Positions 42,007-53,527 of a stretch of DNA of 64,000 bases are shown here, piece by piece. The stretch is from Oxytricha trifallax (lineage: Eukaryota; Ciliophora; Spirotrichea; Sporadotrichida; Oxytrichidae). Within the stretch, counting starts at the first letter, position 1; every line of letters begins with the position of its first letter. The stretch covers positions 186,001-250,000 of the forward strand of contig ARYC01016986.1 in assembly GCA_000711775.1 (NCBI GenBank), read 5' to 3'. The notes beneath the pieces were generated by a model, which was given only the letters and a program-made list of their open reading frames with translations, had not been told where the DNA came from and did not search any database. The position numbers were made by a program, and so were the translations under genes.

Positions 42007-43289
42007 AATACTTAAAATATGAACTGGAGCTCTAATTTTTATAGAGAGGAAAATCTAATTCGTCCCTAATTCTGTTTTATTCGTGAACTAAAAGTTTTTA
42101 ATAATATCATTTTCTTTACGATAGACGAAGGAAATAATGATTTTTAATGCTATGCAATATCTGATAAATGGGAAAGTGAAGATATTGTAGAATAAGAATA
42201 TTTATTTATTTTGTTTCAATTTATACAATTAATCTAATGAATTTTTTATATCTTTATATCTTAATTTATTCATTATTCTAGTTATTTTGTCATTTTTGCC
42301 AGAAATTAATGGATAAGAATTCTTTAGAATTCAAAACCCCATTTCCTCATCATGAGTCTTTACATTTTTATTAGAATGGGTAAAGTTGGGGATCATAAAT
42401 TATGAAGCTTGTAGCATTTTTTAAATGTTGGTTTTTAAAATAATTAAGGTTTTATTTAGGAAAACGTTAAAAATTTAATTACACTCTTCATAATGTTGAG
42501 ACTTTATTTGAAAGACATTCTACCATAATAAAACTATATTAGAAGTTAATAACGAATGAGAGTAGAGAAATTTATATAATGGTTTTAAAATTATTGTTAA
42601 GACCCCAAGGCGATACAAGAAAAAAACTTATTTCTTAAATTTTAAACTAGATTACCTTTTTTAAATTTCTAATAAACTTTTTCTTCCAAATATATATTAC
42701 CTTTTTTAAATTTCTAATAAACTTTTTCTTCCAAATATATATTATTTCAAAGGATACTAAAGTCTTTTATTTTTATAAATTATTGAGTAGTTTGTCAAAA
42801 ATTCATATATTGAGCTATATCTAATAATTATTAGGTTTTATATAAAATTTAAATTAGTTATTTAATTTGTAAACAATTTATCTTGCTTCTCTTTAGGAAC
42901 TGTTTCCTAAAATATAAAGGAATAACTCTATTAGGTAAAATAAAGAGAGAATATAAATAATTGAAGATTACGAGAATTTCACAATCAATGATTCCTAACT
43001 TTAATTTTTTAAATGTTTATAGTAGATGTATATAAATAAATTATACAGATTTTTTAAAATAAAATATGCAATAAAACTTAAATAAAATTACAATAAACTA
43101 AAAAAAACCTTAAACACATTTTAGATTATAATTGGTTTTGGATCTTAATAGGAATAAAATATTTATATATAATTTTAATATATACGAATAAAATTAAGTG
43201 TTTTCGATTGGATATTATAATATATTTCATAAAAATCATCTCACTTTCCGTGTATATTCAAATTTTATCATCAAAATAATAAGGTTTAG
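42007..43289. other. AT-rich spacer with a small tandem duplication
   Basis: No convincing MDS. A 45-base unit (ATTACCTTTTTTAAATTTCT...) is repeated exactly head to tail at 42651-42695 and 42696-42740. Confidence 0.6.
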
Positions 43290-44885
43290 TAAAAATTACT
43301 CTAAATATTGGAGTAATGGACCCCATGGCGGGGCAACATAAATCTTTTTTTCAAATTTATTTAAATTAATACATTCAAAACCCCAAAACCCATTAATGAG
43401 TTTTATATGTGTTTTGATTAATGAGGGTAATGTTGGGGATTATGGTTTTTTTTGTGTCAGGAAGCATCATTTTCAGTCTATTTATGAAATTATGAAAGTT
43501 TTATCTTATCAATTTTTTTATTCTCAACTTATATCATCTCATTATTATAAGTATGTTATAGCATTTTTAAATGAAAATGATAAGGTTAAGTGACATTAAT
43601 TTCTATTTTACATTTTTTTCATAAGTATTTACTTTTACTCATCATTTTTATGAAATTTGATGATTGCATCTTTTTAAAAAATTGGAATTTATGCTCAAAT
43701 ATTTTTGAAGTTTTCATAAAAATTATTTTCAAAATCAATTCAACACTATTATTTCATATGGCTAGCGTTATTTATTATCATTTTTTCATCCAATACAAAA
43801 AGTTTGGTAACATAAGTAAAATTTAAATGGAAAATATGCATAAAATGAGTCATTTTAAGGTGCTTGGTAGATTTAATTTTTTCATGTTTTAGTTTAAGAA
43901 TTGTTATAAATGGAGATCAATCTTAAAATTTTGTAATTCTAATGTCACTTATATTTTAGAAACTTATTAAATATGGCCAATTTATAGGAGGTCAACCTGA
44001 CAAAGATACGTGGAGAAAGTATGCAAAAACTTTAACAAGTTTCAGAGATGGATATTTATTTTAACCTATTAAATTCCATTAAATTAGTTCTAAATGTGTT
44101 AAAATTTAATTAGTACTGGTACTAAATTAGCTTAATTTTAATTGGTACCAATTTAATAGTACCAAAACTTAATTAGTAACTAGTTTTAATCTAATGAGGT
44201 TTAAATGGAAAAGGTCCAATCTGGTTCAAAACCTAATTGGTACCAGTACCAACCTGAATCTTTTCTAAATTGGTACCAAAATATTTAGAAAATGGAGTAC
44301 CTAAAAATTATAAGATGATATTTTCATAAATTTAAGCTTCTAAAATTAACTAACTAAAGTGAACAATTAATATACTTTGCTTTACATTCTTCTAGTGAAA
44401 TAATTTCTACATTACATTTGTATAGATGTAGTGATGATAAAAAATAAAAGATTAAAGATATCAACCATGAAAATAAAAAATTACATTGAATCTAACAACA
44501 AGAAATGAAATTAATCAAAATGAAACCCTAATCCCCAACATTACCCTCATCAATCAAAACACATATAAAACTCATTAAGGGGTTTTGGGGTTTTGATTAC
44601 TTTTATAAGAATCATTCTTATACAAGTAATGTATAAATTAAAAAAAAATTTGAAATAAATTATAATAGAATTGATAAAATAATTAAATATATTGATTTAT
44701 CTGAATGAATGTCAAAGATACTTGATTTTTAGGGTATTCAAGTCTCTTTAAATTTTATTTGAAAGTTATTTGATGTATTATAGCAAGTAATCTTAACATT
44801 TTATGACTTTTTGATGATTTAAAAATTTGTAAAAAGATTTATGTTGCCCCGCCCTGGGGGTCTTTACCCAAATATTGTAATTTAT
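43290..44885. mobile_element. TIR element carrying a miniature TBE
   Basis: Flanks of the mini-TBE form an inverted repeat of about 55 bases: ATGGCGGGGCAACATAAATC near 43328 faces its near-inverse near 44840. This suggests an older TIR element into which the mini-TBE inserted. Confidence 0.55.
43376..44595. mobile_element. Miniature (internally deleted) TBE, 1220 bp
   Basis: Ends CAAAACCCCAAAACCC and inverse, with inverted repeats continuing through TGAGGGTAATGTTGGGGATT; flanked by ATT (43373-43375 and 44596-44598). The only TBE interior left is a piece of the 22-kDa/kinase spacer (43960-44060 matches 36170-36270) and short TTAATTGGTACC repeats. Open frames at 43396-43826 are AT-rich and show no homology to TBE ORFs. 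A non-autonomous TBE derivative. Confidence 0.85.
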
Positions 44886-45234
44886 CTTTTTAATAATGAT
44901 AATAATTTTTTTAAATCTTTAAATTAGGAATGTGTGAAATAAATTTTAATTAATAAAAAAAGTTATTGAAGAAAATCTTAATGTTTTTATTGAAATCTTA
45001 ATAAATTTAATCAATATTAAATTCGAAAAATAAGTGAAATACAACAGAAATGAGAATTGATTTAATTATTTACACTTTAGAAAAAATACATTTTTTAAAA
45101 ATTAATTTTCGATACAAAATTTAAACAATAAATTATTTAGTTAGTTAGTAGTTTGATAAGTTAATTAGGAACTTAACATTATTGAGAAATAATACTGAAT
45201 GTAAGTCTACTTCCTGACCTCTCATCCGGAATCA

Positions 45235-45425
45235 TCAGGTAATGTCACCACCAAACTCGTGCCTTTTCATACATGTCGCTTCTCTGGATTTCAAGGTTGG
45301 CCATGTCGAAACACCATTAACCTTGGGATATTCCGTGATTTTAAAGGTACGAATACTAGCGAAACCTTAAGTTTCAAACCTCATAACCTATTAGAATTAA
45401 TCAGTCAACCAACCATCTTGACAGA
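45235..45425 (-). CDS. Unknown gene, last MDS
   Basis: Reads CQDGWLTDQFQQVMRFETQG, then FASIRTFKITEYPKVNGVST ... and stops at TGA 45235-45237. The opposite strand is also open here (CRFSGFQGWPCRNTINLGIF), but the minus reading joins in frame to the upstream MDS and has a stop. Confidence 0.65.
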
Positions 45426-47250
45426 AGGTAAGAAACTAATGAATCATTTATTGTGTTTAAATTAAGAAAATTTTCTTTAAATCGGAAATTTTTATAGTTA
45501 TTAATTAGATTATTAGAGTAAATTGTTGCAATATAAAATCTTATAACTAAAACCACTTCAAAAATAAATTTGATAATTTCTTTGATCATAATATTCATTT
45601 TCATATAGCTCTGTGACTTAATGTACTATCATTATTAATAATTTAATTATAATTAATTTTCCACTTTCAAATGTATTCATACAATATTTTATATTAAAAA
45701 TATTTGCTAATTTTATTCTAAAAATAATGACAAAGATTCCATAAAAGATGTCGATTAAGAATAATCTATGTTGAAACAACTTGAAGGAAAAGAAGAGAAT
45801 TCAACTAAAAAAATAGATAACTTTAAAGATGGAAAATTCAAGGGATTTAGTTATAGCAAAAGTTATAAACTTTAAATATTTAAGGAATTTGAAGCCATTT
45901 ATGTATATATTTTAATCAAAATTTAAATGTAAATTTAAAATTTTAGTATAAATGTACTTTCATAAATTTTCTGTTATATTTATGAAAATTAAATAATTAC
46001 TCATTGTTTTAAATTAATTTATATTAGCTGAAGTTCAATTCATATAATCGAATATCAACCAAAACAAATTTAATAAATTGTTTTTAGAAATAATTAGTTT
46101 TCACTTTCAAATTAAAATATAGCATGATACACGCCAATTATTAGACTGCTATACCTCAAATATCAAATATGAAAGATATAATTATAATTATGTATGAATC
46201 TTTTAAAATACTAATTATGTCCATTATTGTTTTATTAGTTGTTTTATTTTATTTAAACTCTAAATCAATTCGTTATAATAAAGGTTTCAGCTTATAATTT
46301 CAAATACTAAATTGTTTATTAAGTAAACATATAATTTTTTGAATTAAACCCATTTTTTAATTACAAAAAAAGAAAAGCAAAACAATTTTAATTGCTGTTT
46401 CATATTATTTAAGCTTCTCTAAAAGTATTGAATATATACATCAGTTTCTTGTTTAATTAATGTCTTTTAAAAATTATTCCCTATGATAATTAATAAAACA
46501 TATTAAAGTTCTGTGATAACAAACATTTTTGATAGTTATATATCAATCTAAGAAAAGGGAGGTGATTCTCTCATTCAAAACTTTAAAAACTTTTCATTAG
46601 TTTTATAAGTGTTTTGATTTAAGGGAATTTTTTAGAGATTGGGGTTATAATTTGAATATGGAACAAAACTTCAAGCTAATTATAGTATTTAAGATCGGAA
46701 TTTAGTTTTAGTCTTTCAATTACGCTATGGATGTATAAGGATATAAATGAATAACTGTAATCTGCAATGAAAATTAATGAAAAATAATCGAGAATCGGTA
46801 AATATATTTTGATATGAATTTAAATAATAATTATTCGTACAGAGGGTAGTAGAAATGGAATCCAGAAACATCTTTGTCATCTCTCCATTTTCCTTGTATT
46901 TTGCTCCATTTGGCCATACTTACTATGCTGTTCCCATCTTTTTCCAGTGTCTCACGAGCTCTCGGTCCACTGACGTCGCTACTCCTGCTGGTAAGTATTG
47001 CTAAAATAAATAATTCTTAGATATGTTTTATTTAACTTACAAATTTTAGTGAATAACCAGCTGCTCCAGGAACACCATCTTTAGGTTTTCATATTTTCTT
47101 AATTAATTTAATTTTAATTGATCGATTTTCTATTATTAATTGAAATTTATCAACAGCATTTTTCTTAAAGTGCGATATGTGCAACTTTTCACTTCCACAG
47201 CCTGTTGTCTCTATCATTAATGCAATATTTGATGGAATATATTGGCGCTT
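45235..47250 (-). CDS. Unknown gene, 3' part (3 MDSs, one intron)
   Basis: Minus-strand gene from MDS 47156-about 47250 through 46839-47088 to 45235-45425, ending at TGA 45235-45237. The product includes SNIALMIETTGCGSEKLHIS, then DKPKDGVPGAAGYSLKF, QYLPAGVATSVDRELVRHWK, KMGTAQQVWPNGAKYKENGE, and the C-terminal KITEYPKVNGVSTWPTLKSR ... KRHEFGGDIT. Joints: AAA, and an imperfect repeat ACC(C/T)TCTGT (either TACC or TCTGT works in frame). A 40-base intron lies at 47001-47040 (GTAAGT...TTTTAG). No family recognised. The 5' MDSs lie beyond 47250; candidates are 49926-50189 and 54560-54650. Confidence 0.7.
45426..46838. other. IES in the unknown gene (1.4 kb) with TBE and R1 relics
   Basis: AT-rich. 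It contains a half R1 repeat end near 45655-45690 and a solo TBE end (46576-46790, separate entry). Confidence 0.6.
46576..46790 (+). mobile_element. Degenerate solo TBE end
   Basis: Begins CAAAACTTTAAAAACTTTTC after ATT and follows the transposase-side terminus of the outer TBE (32212-32400), including the decayed first transposase codons (TACGCTATGGATG). It is old: telomere-like repeats are mostly mutated. Confidence 0.65.
46839..47088 (-). CDS. Unknown gene, middle MDS with 40-base intron
   Basis: Two exons around intron 47001-47040 on the minus strand. Splicing gives GAAGYSLKF-QYLPAGVATS in one frame. The plus strand also has a GTAAGT...TTTTAG pair by coincidence, but its product does not join neighbouring MDSs. 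Confidence 0.7.
47156..47250 (-). CDS. Unknown gene, upstream MDS
   Basis: Reads KRQYIPSNIALMIETTGCGS, then EKLHISHFKKNAVD. Joined to the next MDS through AAA. The right boundary is not fixed; the frame is open through KFSKR at about 47250. Confidence 0.6.
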
Positions 47251-48085
47251 GGAAAATTCTATTAATTTAAAATTATTATAATTATTATTATAACTAATGT
47301 TAGTAACCTATCAAATCCTAAAAAATATGGTACCTTTTCGATAAGTAATTTGAATCAGCTGGACTTTACTAATGCGGTATTTTTATATCCTATACCAGAG
47401 CGAGATAAATCAATTAAGAAATTAATAGATTAGCTAAGAATAAATAATTATTATAGTTATTGTTTTATATAAAGATGCTAAAGTTGATTTTATGATCAAG
47501 ACAATAACAAAATTCTTGAAGATATTATGAGAAACCTGAAAGATAAAAGAATTAAAATGCATAAAAAATGATAAAGGCTTAGTTTTTTATAAATCAATGG
47601 GCCAAGGCAAAGTAAATACGAATTTAAAAGATTTATTAATAGATAGCATACAAAATTTTAGAACTCCCACAAGATTAAAAAATTGTATTCAGAGATTAAA
47701 TTAAGTACAATAATTTTAACATTAAAAACAATTAATATCCAATCTTCTTCTAACTAATCATATAAAGAATCAAACTCTTAAAATATTCATGAGAATGTGG
47801 GGTTTGATTATATTATCGAATTTTATAGTTAACAATTGTATATTAAAAAAATATGATTTATTGTAAAAAATAGCAATTTTAGATATTTGAAATAGTTTCG
47901 AATTTTTTTTTTAAAGGAATTAAATAATAGTATAAGGATTTTTCTTTGTGATTCGAATATATATATTTGTTTCAGTAATAAGTATAAAAACTAATGGATA
48001 TTTATTAATTTGTAAATTATTTTATATTCTAATTCAGAAATTTAAATGAAATAGAATCTATTAAAGGCAATAAATTCCTTTTAAT
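47251..48085. other. AT-rich spacer with a partial R1-like repeat
   Basis: 47280-47420 has the R1 internal motif (AGCTGGACTTTACTAATGC, CAGAGCGAGATAAATC) without a full palindrome. The rest is featureless. Confidence 0.5.
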
Positions 48086-48501
48086 ATTGTAGGAATACAT
48101 TTGATTTGGGAAAATTACTTAAAATTAAATAAATAATAATTATAATTCGTGGCAGTTAACTTTCTGAAAGACTTGACAAAATGGTACTTGTTTGATAGAA
48201 GATTCAAAATAAGCTAGACTTTACGATTGCTGATATCTTTCTATCGCATCCTCAAAACGAGTTAACTTGACTTTAATTTTGGGATATTTATTTAGTTGAT
48301 TATTTTGCAGAAATTAAATCTAATTATCTCGCTCCGAGATGCGATAGAAAGATACCAGCAAACTTAAAGTCCAGCTTATTTTGAATCTTCTCTTGATCAA
48401 ATACCATATTGACTAGGTTTCCAGAAAGTTAACTGTCACGAATTATATTTTAATCAATTTAAATTTAATTAATATTTCCCATATCAAATGTTTTCCTACA
48501 G
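48086..48501. repeat. R1 palindromic element, copy 2 (416 bp)
   Basis: ATTGTAGGAATACATTTGAT at the left and inverse (…ATGTTTTCCTACAG) at the right. The best-paired copy: CTTTCTATCGCATCCTC faces its inverse, and GTGGCAGTTAACTTTCTG faces CAGAAAGTTAACTGTCAC. No ORF. Confidence 0.85.
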
Positions 48502-49925
48502 TGAATGGTAATGTTTTATTTGCTGCATACTAAAAGATCTCTATTTATCAAAAATATTTTACCACTTAGATATTAAATAATTTGAATAAATATATTTCAA
48601 TGCAATTATTTAAACTTATACTAAGAATTTTCTCAAATATTTTAATGTGTTTCCAATAAAATAGCTTTAAAAATTAATATTAACTTAATGGAAATATCAT
48701 TTCTTGATTTAATTCATCTTAATAGGTAAATAATTGTATTTACTTTCTCTCAGTTTGCTTTTTTATTCTCTGCTGTAAAATTAAAATCAAATATTTGTGC
48801 TTAAACATTTTTTCATTAATTCGTATATAAACTTTAATTTTAATATTATTTTATAATTCAATATATAGTTATTTAATATTAGATAATAACCTATTTTTAT
48901 ATGTTTATATTGTATAATCAATTGATTAACTCATTTATACTATAAACGGATGTATATAAAATAATCAATATTTCATAGAAAAAAAATATTTTAAATAATA
49001 ATCAATCTATAAAATGACCAGAAAATTTTGCCGTTCATTAAAGCCTGTAAATAATTAAAAAAATGTTTTATGTGTTTAAATATTTCTTTTAATTTTATTA
49101 ATTTAATATAGATAATAATTTTAAATTAATATAATCAAATAATTATATTTTATAATAGAGTTTGATTTTGATAGAGAAGTGCCTTTTAATAACAAAAATA
49201 TAAATAAAAATGGTATTAATAATAGTTTTTTAATTAATAATAATAATTAAATTTTTATTTTAATAAGTTCTTATAAAAACAGCATTTAGTATAGAATTTT
49301 ACTTTTAAATATTAAGGAAATTTGTAATAAATAAAAAAATACAAATATAAAATCATAAAATATATAAATTAAATAAAATTTCCTACTTTTTATACTGTAT
49401 TTGGATTATAAAATATGGTAAATAAATAAAATTAAAATATTTATGACTAGTTCATGTTTAATCATTGATAAAACTTGTAATCATTTATAAAATTTGTCAA
49501 AAACTTTTAATATTTACTTAATATATATATATATATATATTGTAAGTTACTAGTTTATAGAATCAAACTTTATTCTATACTTAGAACTTTAGAATAAAAT
49601 GCTTAATAATTATTATAGTATTCATGAATTAGCAATATAAATTATATAGAATTATAACTAGCACATTTGAAATCGTTAAATAGTACTATTGATATTTTAT
49701 TATTTAAAATATAGTAAAATAAATAATTATACTCCAATAAAATATTTGGTATTTGTGGAGAAAATTGATAATAATTATTAATATTTAAAAGAAAGGTACA
49801 AAAATTTAATCTAAATATATTAAGTCTCCATAAGATTATAAATATAGTAACAAAATATCCCTGAATCTCGTCAAAATTGCTATAAATAAATTACTGCGCA
49901 TACATTAATGTTTTTATTGAATGTA
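48502..49925. other. AT-rich spacer, nothing recognised
   Basis: Very AT-rich, with a (TA)n tract at about 49522-49540. No MDS seen. Confidence 0.55.
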
Positions 49926-50189
49926 CTAATGACTATTCCAGGCACTTTGAATTTCGTTAAAAAATCGAACCTGTGTTATAGTTTTGACAAACCTAAATCT
50001 AAGTACTTTTTTTACAAAATAAAAAAAACAAGTCATGAAAACAATTGCACTTATGAATGCAAATAGATTACTTCGTAATAGATTTAAAACCTCCCTGCTG
50101 ATTTCATCATTGATTACGCAGAATTCCTTGAGCAAAAATAAATGATATTTCTCATTGGGAAAGTTGATAAAAATGTTTAGGGCTAACAA
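49926..50189 (-). CDS. Candidate MDS, membrane protein
   Basis: Minus frame beginning just after three consecutive in-frame TGA codons, reading NFPNEKYHLFLLKEFCVIND, then EISREVLNLLRSNLFAFISA, and a hydrophobic segment IVFMTCFFYFVKK. Less AT-rich than its flanks. Could be part of the unknown gene at 45.2-47.25 kb, but no in-frame pointer was found. Confidence 0.4.
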   Translation of the reverse strand: MLALNIFINFPNEKYHLFLLKEFCVINDEISREVLNLLRSNLFAFISAIVFMTCFFYFVKKVLRFRFVKTITQVRFFNEIQSAWNSH

Positions 50190-50749
50190 TCATCATCATT
50201 AATTATGATTGACTACATCAATATGCTAGTAGTCAATAAGCTAACATTTAAAGATGTATATTCTAAAATTTAACAATTTATTGTTTAAAAGGATTCTTAA
50301 GAGTTATATATTCTACACAATAATTTTAACCTTACAAATAATAAGGAAATTATATATGATTGATAATAGAATTTACCATATAATTTATATTAAAGAATTG
50401 TCAAAATTATATTGATGCCCAATTATTTGCCAATTTTTAAACATAAAATTTTATAAAAAAAGGTTTAATGGCATAAATCAAATTTTCCCTTACTATGCAG
50501 CTTCTAACCAGGATGAAAATTACTTAATTCCTACAAAACTGATTACTGATATAGAAGGATATGATAATTTTTTATAATTACCTTATAAGACTCAAAATTA
50601 CTCATGATTAAATTTTAATCTCAAAAATATATTTTTCACTTTAAATATCGAATAAGTATGCTTTGACTAATGAAATAAAATAATAAATTATTTAATTTTA
50701 GTACTTTAATTATTATATTTTATAAATTAATAAGAAGCATGTTCATCCA
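50190..50749. other. AT-rich spacer
   Basis: No feature seen. Confidence 0.5.
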
Positions 50750-51748
50750 TCAATAATGATGCAAAATATTATATTAAGGAGAGAAATTAAGAGAATGAAA
50801 GAACTGCAAAAAATAATGGATGCCACCAAAGTATATCAATGATTTTAAATATTACACCTTATAGAAAGTTTAATTTTAAAGTATCATATAAAATTTATCA
50901 ATAGAGCTATTACACTCTTAATGGCTATTTTACTCTTGAGGTTAAGAATCAAAAGTGAAGACTAATATCTTTATGAGATTTAGCCTTTCAGTTTCTTCTC
51001 TTCAGACTGTAAGTCCAAAATGGAACTTGCAAATGATTATTAAGTTTTTAAATGGAAGAAAAATTCAAAGAGCAGTAATATTATTTTATCTTGATGTCTC
51101 TTGACTTCAAAGAAATCGAGTAAAATTTGACTGCTAAAATAACTTACATAGCATTTTTAATGACAGTAAATGGGAAAGATAAGTAGTTAGATATATAGAA
51201 GATAGTTAAAGAGGTTGAAGAGCTTTACAAACTTAGCTACGTTTGTTGATACATTAATCTAATGAAGCAAAAATGGCATGCTTAACTATTAACTACTGAT
51301 AGTTTATAGTATTGATATCAACAGAGATTATAGAGTTCAGGACTCTATAAATGAATTCACACCCTATAATGTCTCCTAAAATATGTAAAAGTATTCAAAA
51401 AAGTGTTATGTCAAGTAATAATTATTTAAATAAATTGTGAGAAAAATTCTAAGGTAATAATCAAGCATTATTTCGATAAATCAATATATTAATGGAAACT
51501 TTGTGAAAATAAATTTTGACTAGCATCAAATTAAACAAATAAAAATCAGATAATTAAACAGTAACTTTTAAAAAAAATTTTAGAAAATTACTGCATAACT
51601 CACAGATTATCTAGAGTGATATAAAAAATATGTTTTATACTAATTCATATTACTAATATTAATCATAGACCTAAATAAATTATGATTTTTTTGTCTAATT
51701 CCATCAACAAAATACACAATAAATTTACTCTAGGGGTTTTGAGTTTGG
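50750..51748 (+). mobile_element. Old TBE kinase-side relic
   Basis: Heavily decayed kinase ORF: EEVEELYKLSYV near 51207 (cf. EGIEELHKLGYVHRDLKPEN), IDINRDYRVQ near 51310 (cf. IIDFNRAQRVE), and the tail KLLHNSQII near 51585. It ends with a TBE-like terminus (TTACTCTAGGGGTTTTGAGT) near 51748. No intact frame. Confidence 0.6.
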
Positions 51749-52515
51749 AATTGAACTTTAAAATAAGAATCAAATAAAAATCAAGCAAAGTGCGTATTTA
51801 AATCAAGTAATATTCATTGATTATATTATAAATTTAAAAAAATTTTGCTTATTCTATATTAACTATATATTACAATGGTTTTGGGGTTCTTAACATTATT
51901 ATTTTTTCAATATTTATATTTATGATAAGCTTTTGCTAAAGGAATACACGAATGGACATAAATTTTTGTTCATAAGGGACTTTTAAAACAATTCTTAAGC
52001 CATAATTTGTGATTCTAAGAATCTTGATTAAAAAGATTACAAGGAGTTCAATCTTGGAGTATAATCAAAGGACGTTTTCTTAGGAAGGAATATTATCAAT
52101 TAATTAATACATATTTAAAAGTTAAATAAAATACTTTATCTTTAAAAAACAAATGTAATGTAAAATATTTTTTTAATTCAATAATTTTATTTCAAATATT
52201 GGTTTTTTAATTATTTCTTTTTTTAAATGGTAAATACAGAAATATTGAAATCCTAGCTTAGGGCATTGGGAAGTTTGTTAATAACTTCAAAATTGATTAA
52301 TATTTAATAAGGAATTAATATTTTTTATTTTTTTATTTTAAAATAAATTTATATTAACAGTAAATTTAAAGATGATTCTTTTAAAAAACTAGAAAATAGA
52401 AATTTAATTATTATGATTGTACAAATTTAAATATTTATAAATAAATTGATATCAATTTAAAATTCTCGATAATAATATTTAATATGTTAATAATATTAAA
52501 ATATTAAAATTTATT
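51749..52515. other. AT-rich spacer
   Basis: No feature seen. Confidence 0.5.
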
Positions 52516-52947
52516 TTTAGGAATAAAATTTTGGTAATTATAATTTATTTTTAATTTAAAAATAATTATAAATCATATTCATGGCAGTTAAAGTTGGCCA
52601 TTTTGAACGACATGGGCTCATTTAAAAGAGAATTCAAAATAAGCTCGATATTTTTAGTGGCGTTCTATTTTATCATATTCCTGGAGCAAGATATCACATC
52701 TCTTGAGAGATAACTTCAATTTGATTAAATGCCTCTAAATTCCATAAATATTTACTCCAATTAAAGTGAAATTGTCTCGTTCCAGGGATTTGATAAAATA
52801 GAACTGCACTAACAAAGTCCAGCTAATTTTGGTTTTCTATTAAATGAGCCCAAAATCGTTCAAATTGGAAAATTTTAACTGCTACGAATTTGATTTATAA
52901 TTAATTTAAATATATTTAATTTCCCAGTTTCGAATATATTCATACAA
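52516..52947. repeat. R1 palindromic element, copy 3
   Basis: Arms GGCAGTTAAAGTTGGCCATT and ATGGGCTCATTTAAAAGAGA pair with inverses at 52830-52890; ends are more diverged than in the other copies. The centre has AGCTCGATATTTTTAGTGGC facing its inverse. No ORF. Confidence 0.75.
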
Positions 52948-53283
52948 ATTACAAATTAAACTTAATTATACTATATTATACATTAAAATTAAAAATAAAC
53001 AATAAAATATGTTTAATATATTTTTTTATATCAATTTTATAATAAATAATTTGCATCATACTTTTATGATGACTAAACTAAACTTTTAAGATTTTTTTCT
53101 AAAAAATTAACAATTTAATTATAAAATTTGTTGAAAATTTAGCTATTTTGTTTTATTAATTTTATTATTTATAAAAGTTGAATTTTATTCTAAATACACT
53201 TAGTTTCTATTTTTTATTCTAAATATTTACTAATTTAGGAAAGAATTTTAATTAAATATTTATACAAAAATAAAAATTAATTA

Positions 53284-53527
53284 AATAATATAGACGAGAT
53301 TATCTTTAATGATGTGAATACTGGAAATTATTATTTGGCTTAAATAAATTATAAAGATTAAAGCATTAATAAAAAAACTGTTCTCGTAGAATCAAAAAGA
53401 GATTCTATCTTATTTACTTAATTTCATGAACGATACCCAGGTCTCCTATTTATGGCACAAGATAAAAGAATTCTAGTTGTAAATTATGACTTAGATAAGG
53501 AAAAAAGCGATATCGTCCATTATTGCA
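53284..53527 (+). CDS. Channel copy 2 MDS a
   Basis: Reads IDEIIFNDVNTGNYYLAQIN, then FHERYPGLLFMAQDKRILVV, then NYDLDKEKSDIVHYC. Pointer TGCA (53524-53527 and 55473-55476) joins in frame. Propeller-like beta strands. The left boundary is approximate. Confidence 0.75.

Noticed and set aside
43396-43826. Two ORFs inside the miniature TBE
   Set aside because: AT-rich chance frames with no similarity to TBE proteins.
49926-50189. Taking this frame as a complete gene
   Set aside because: It starts directly after in-frame TGAs without an ATG, and in code 6 runs on past 49926; at best an MDS, so kept only as a low-confidence candidate.
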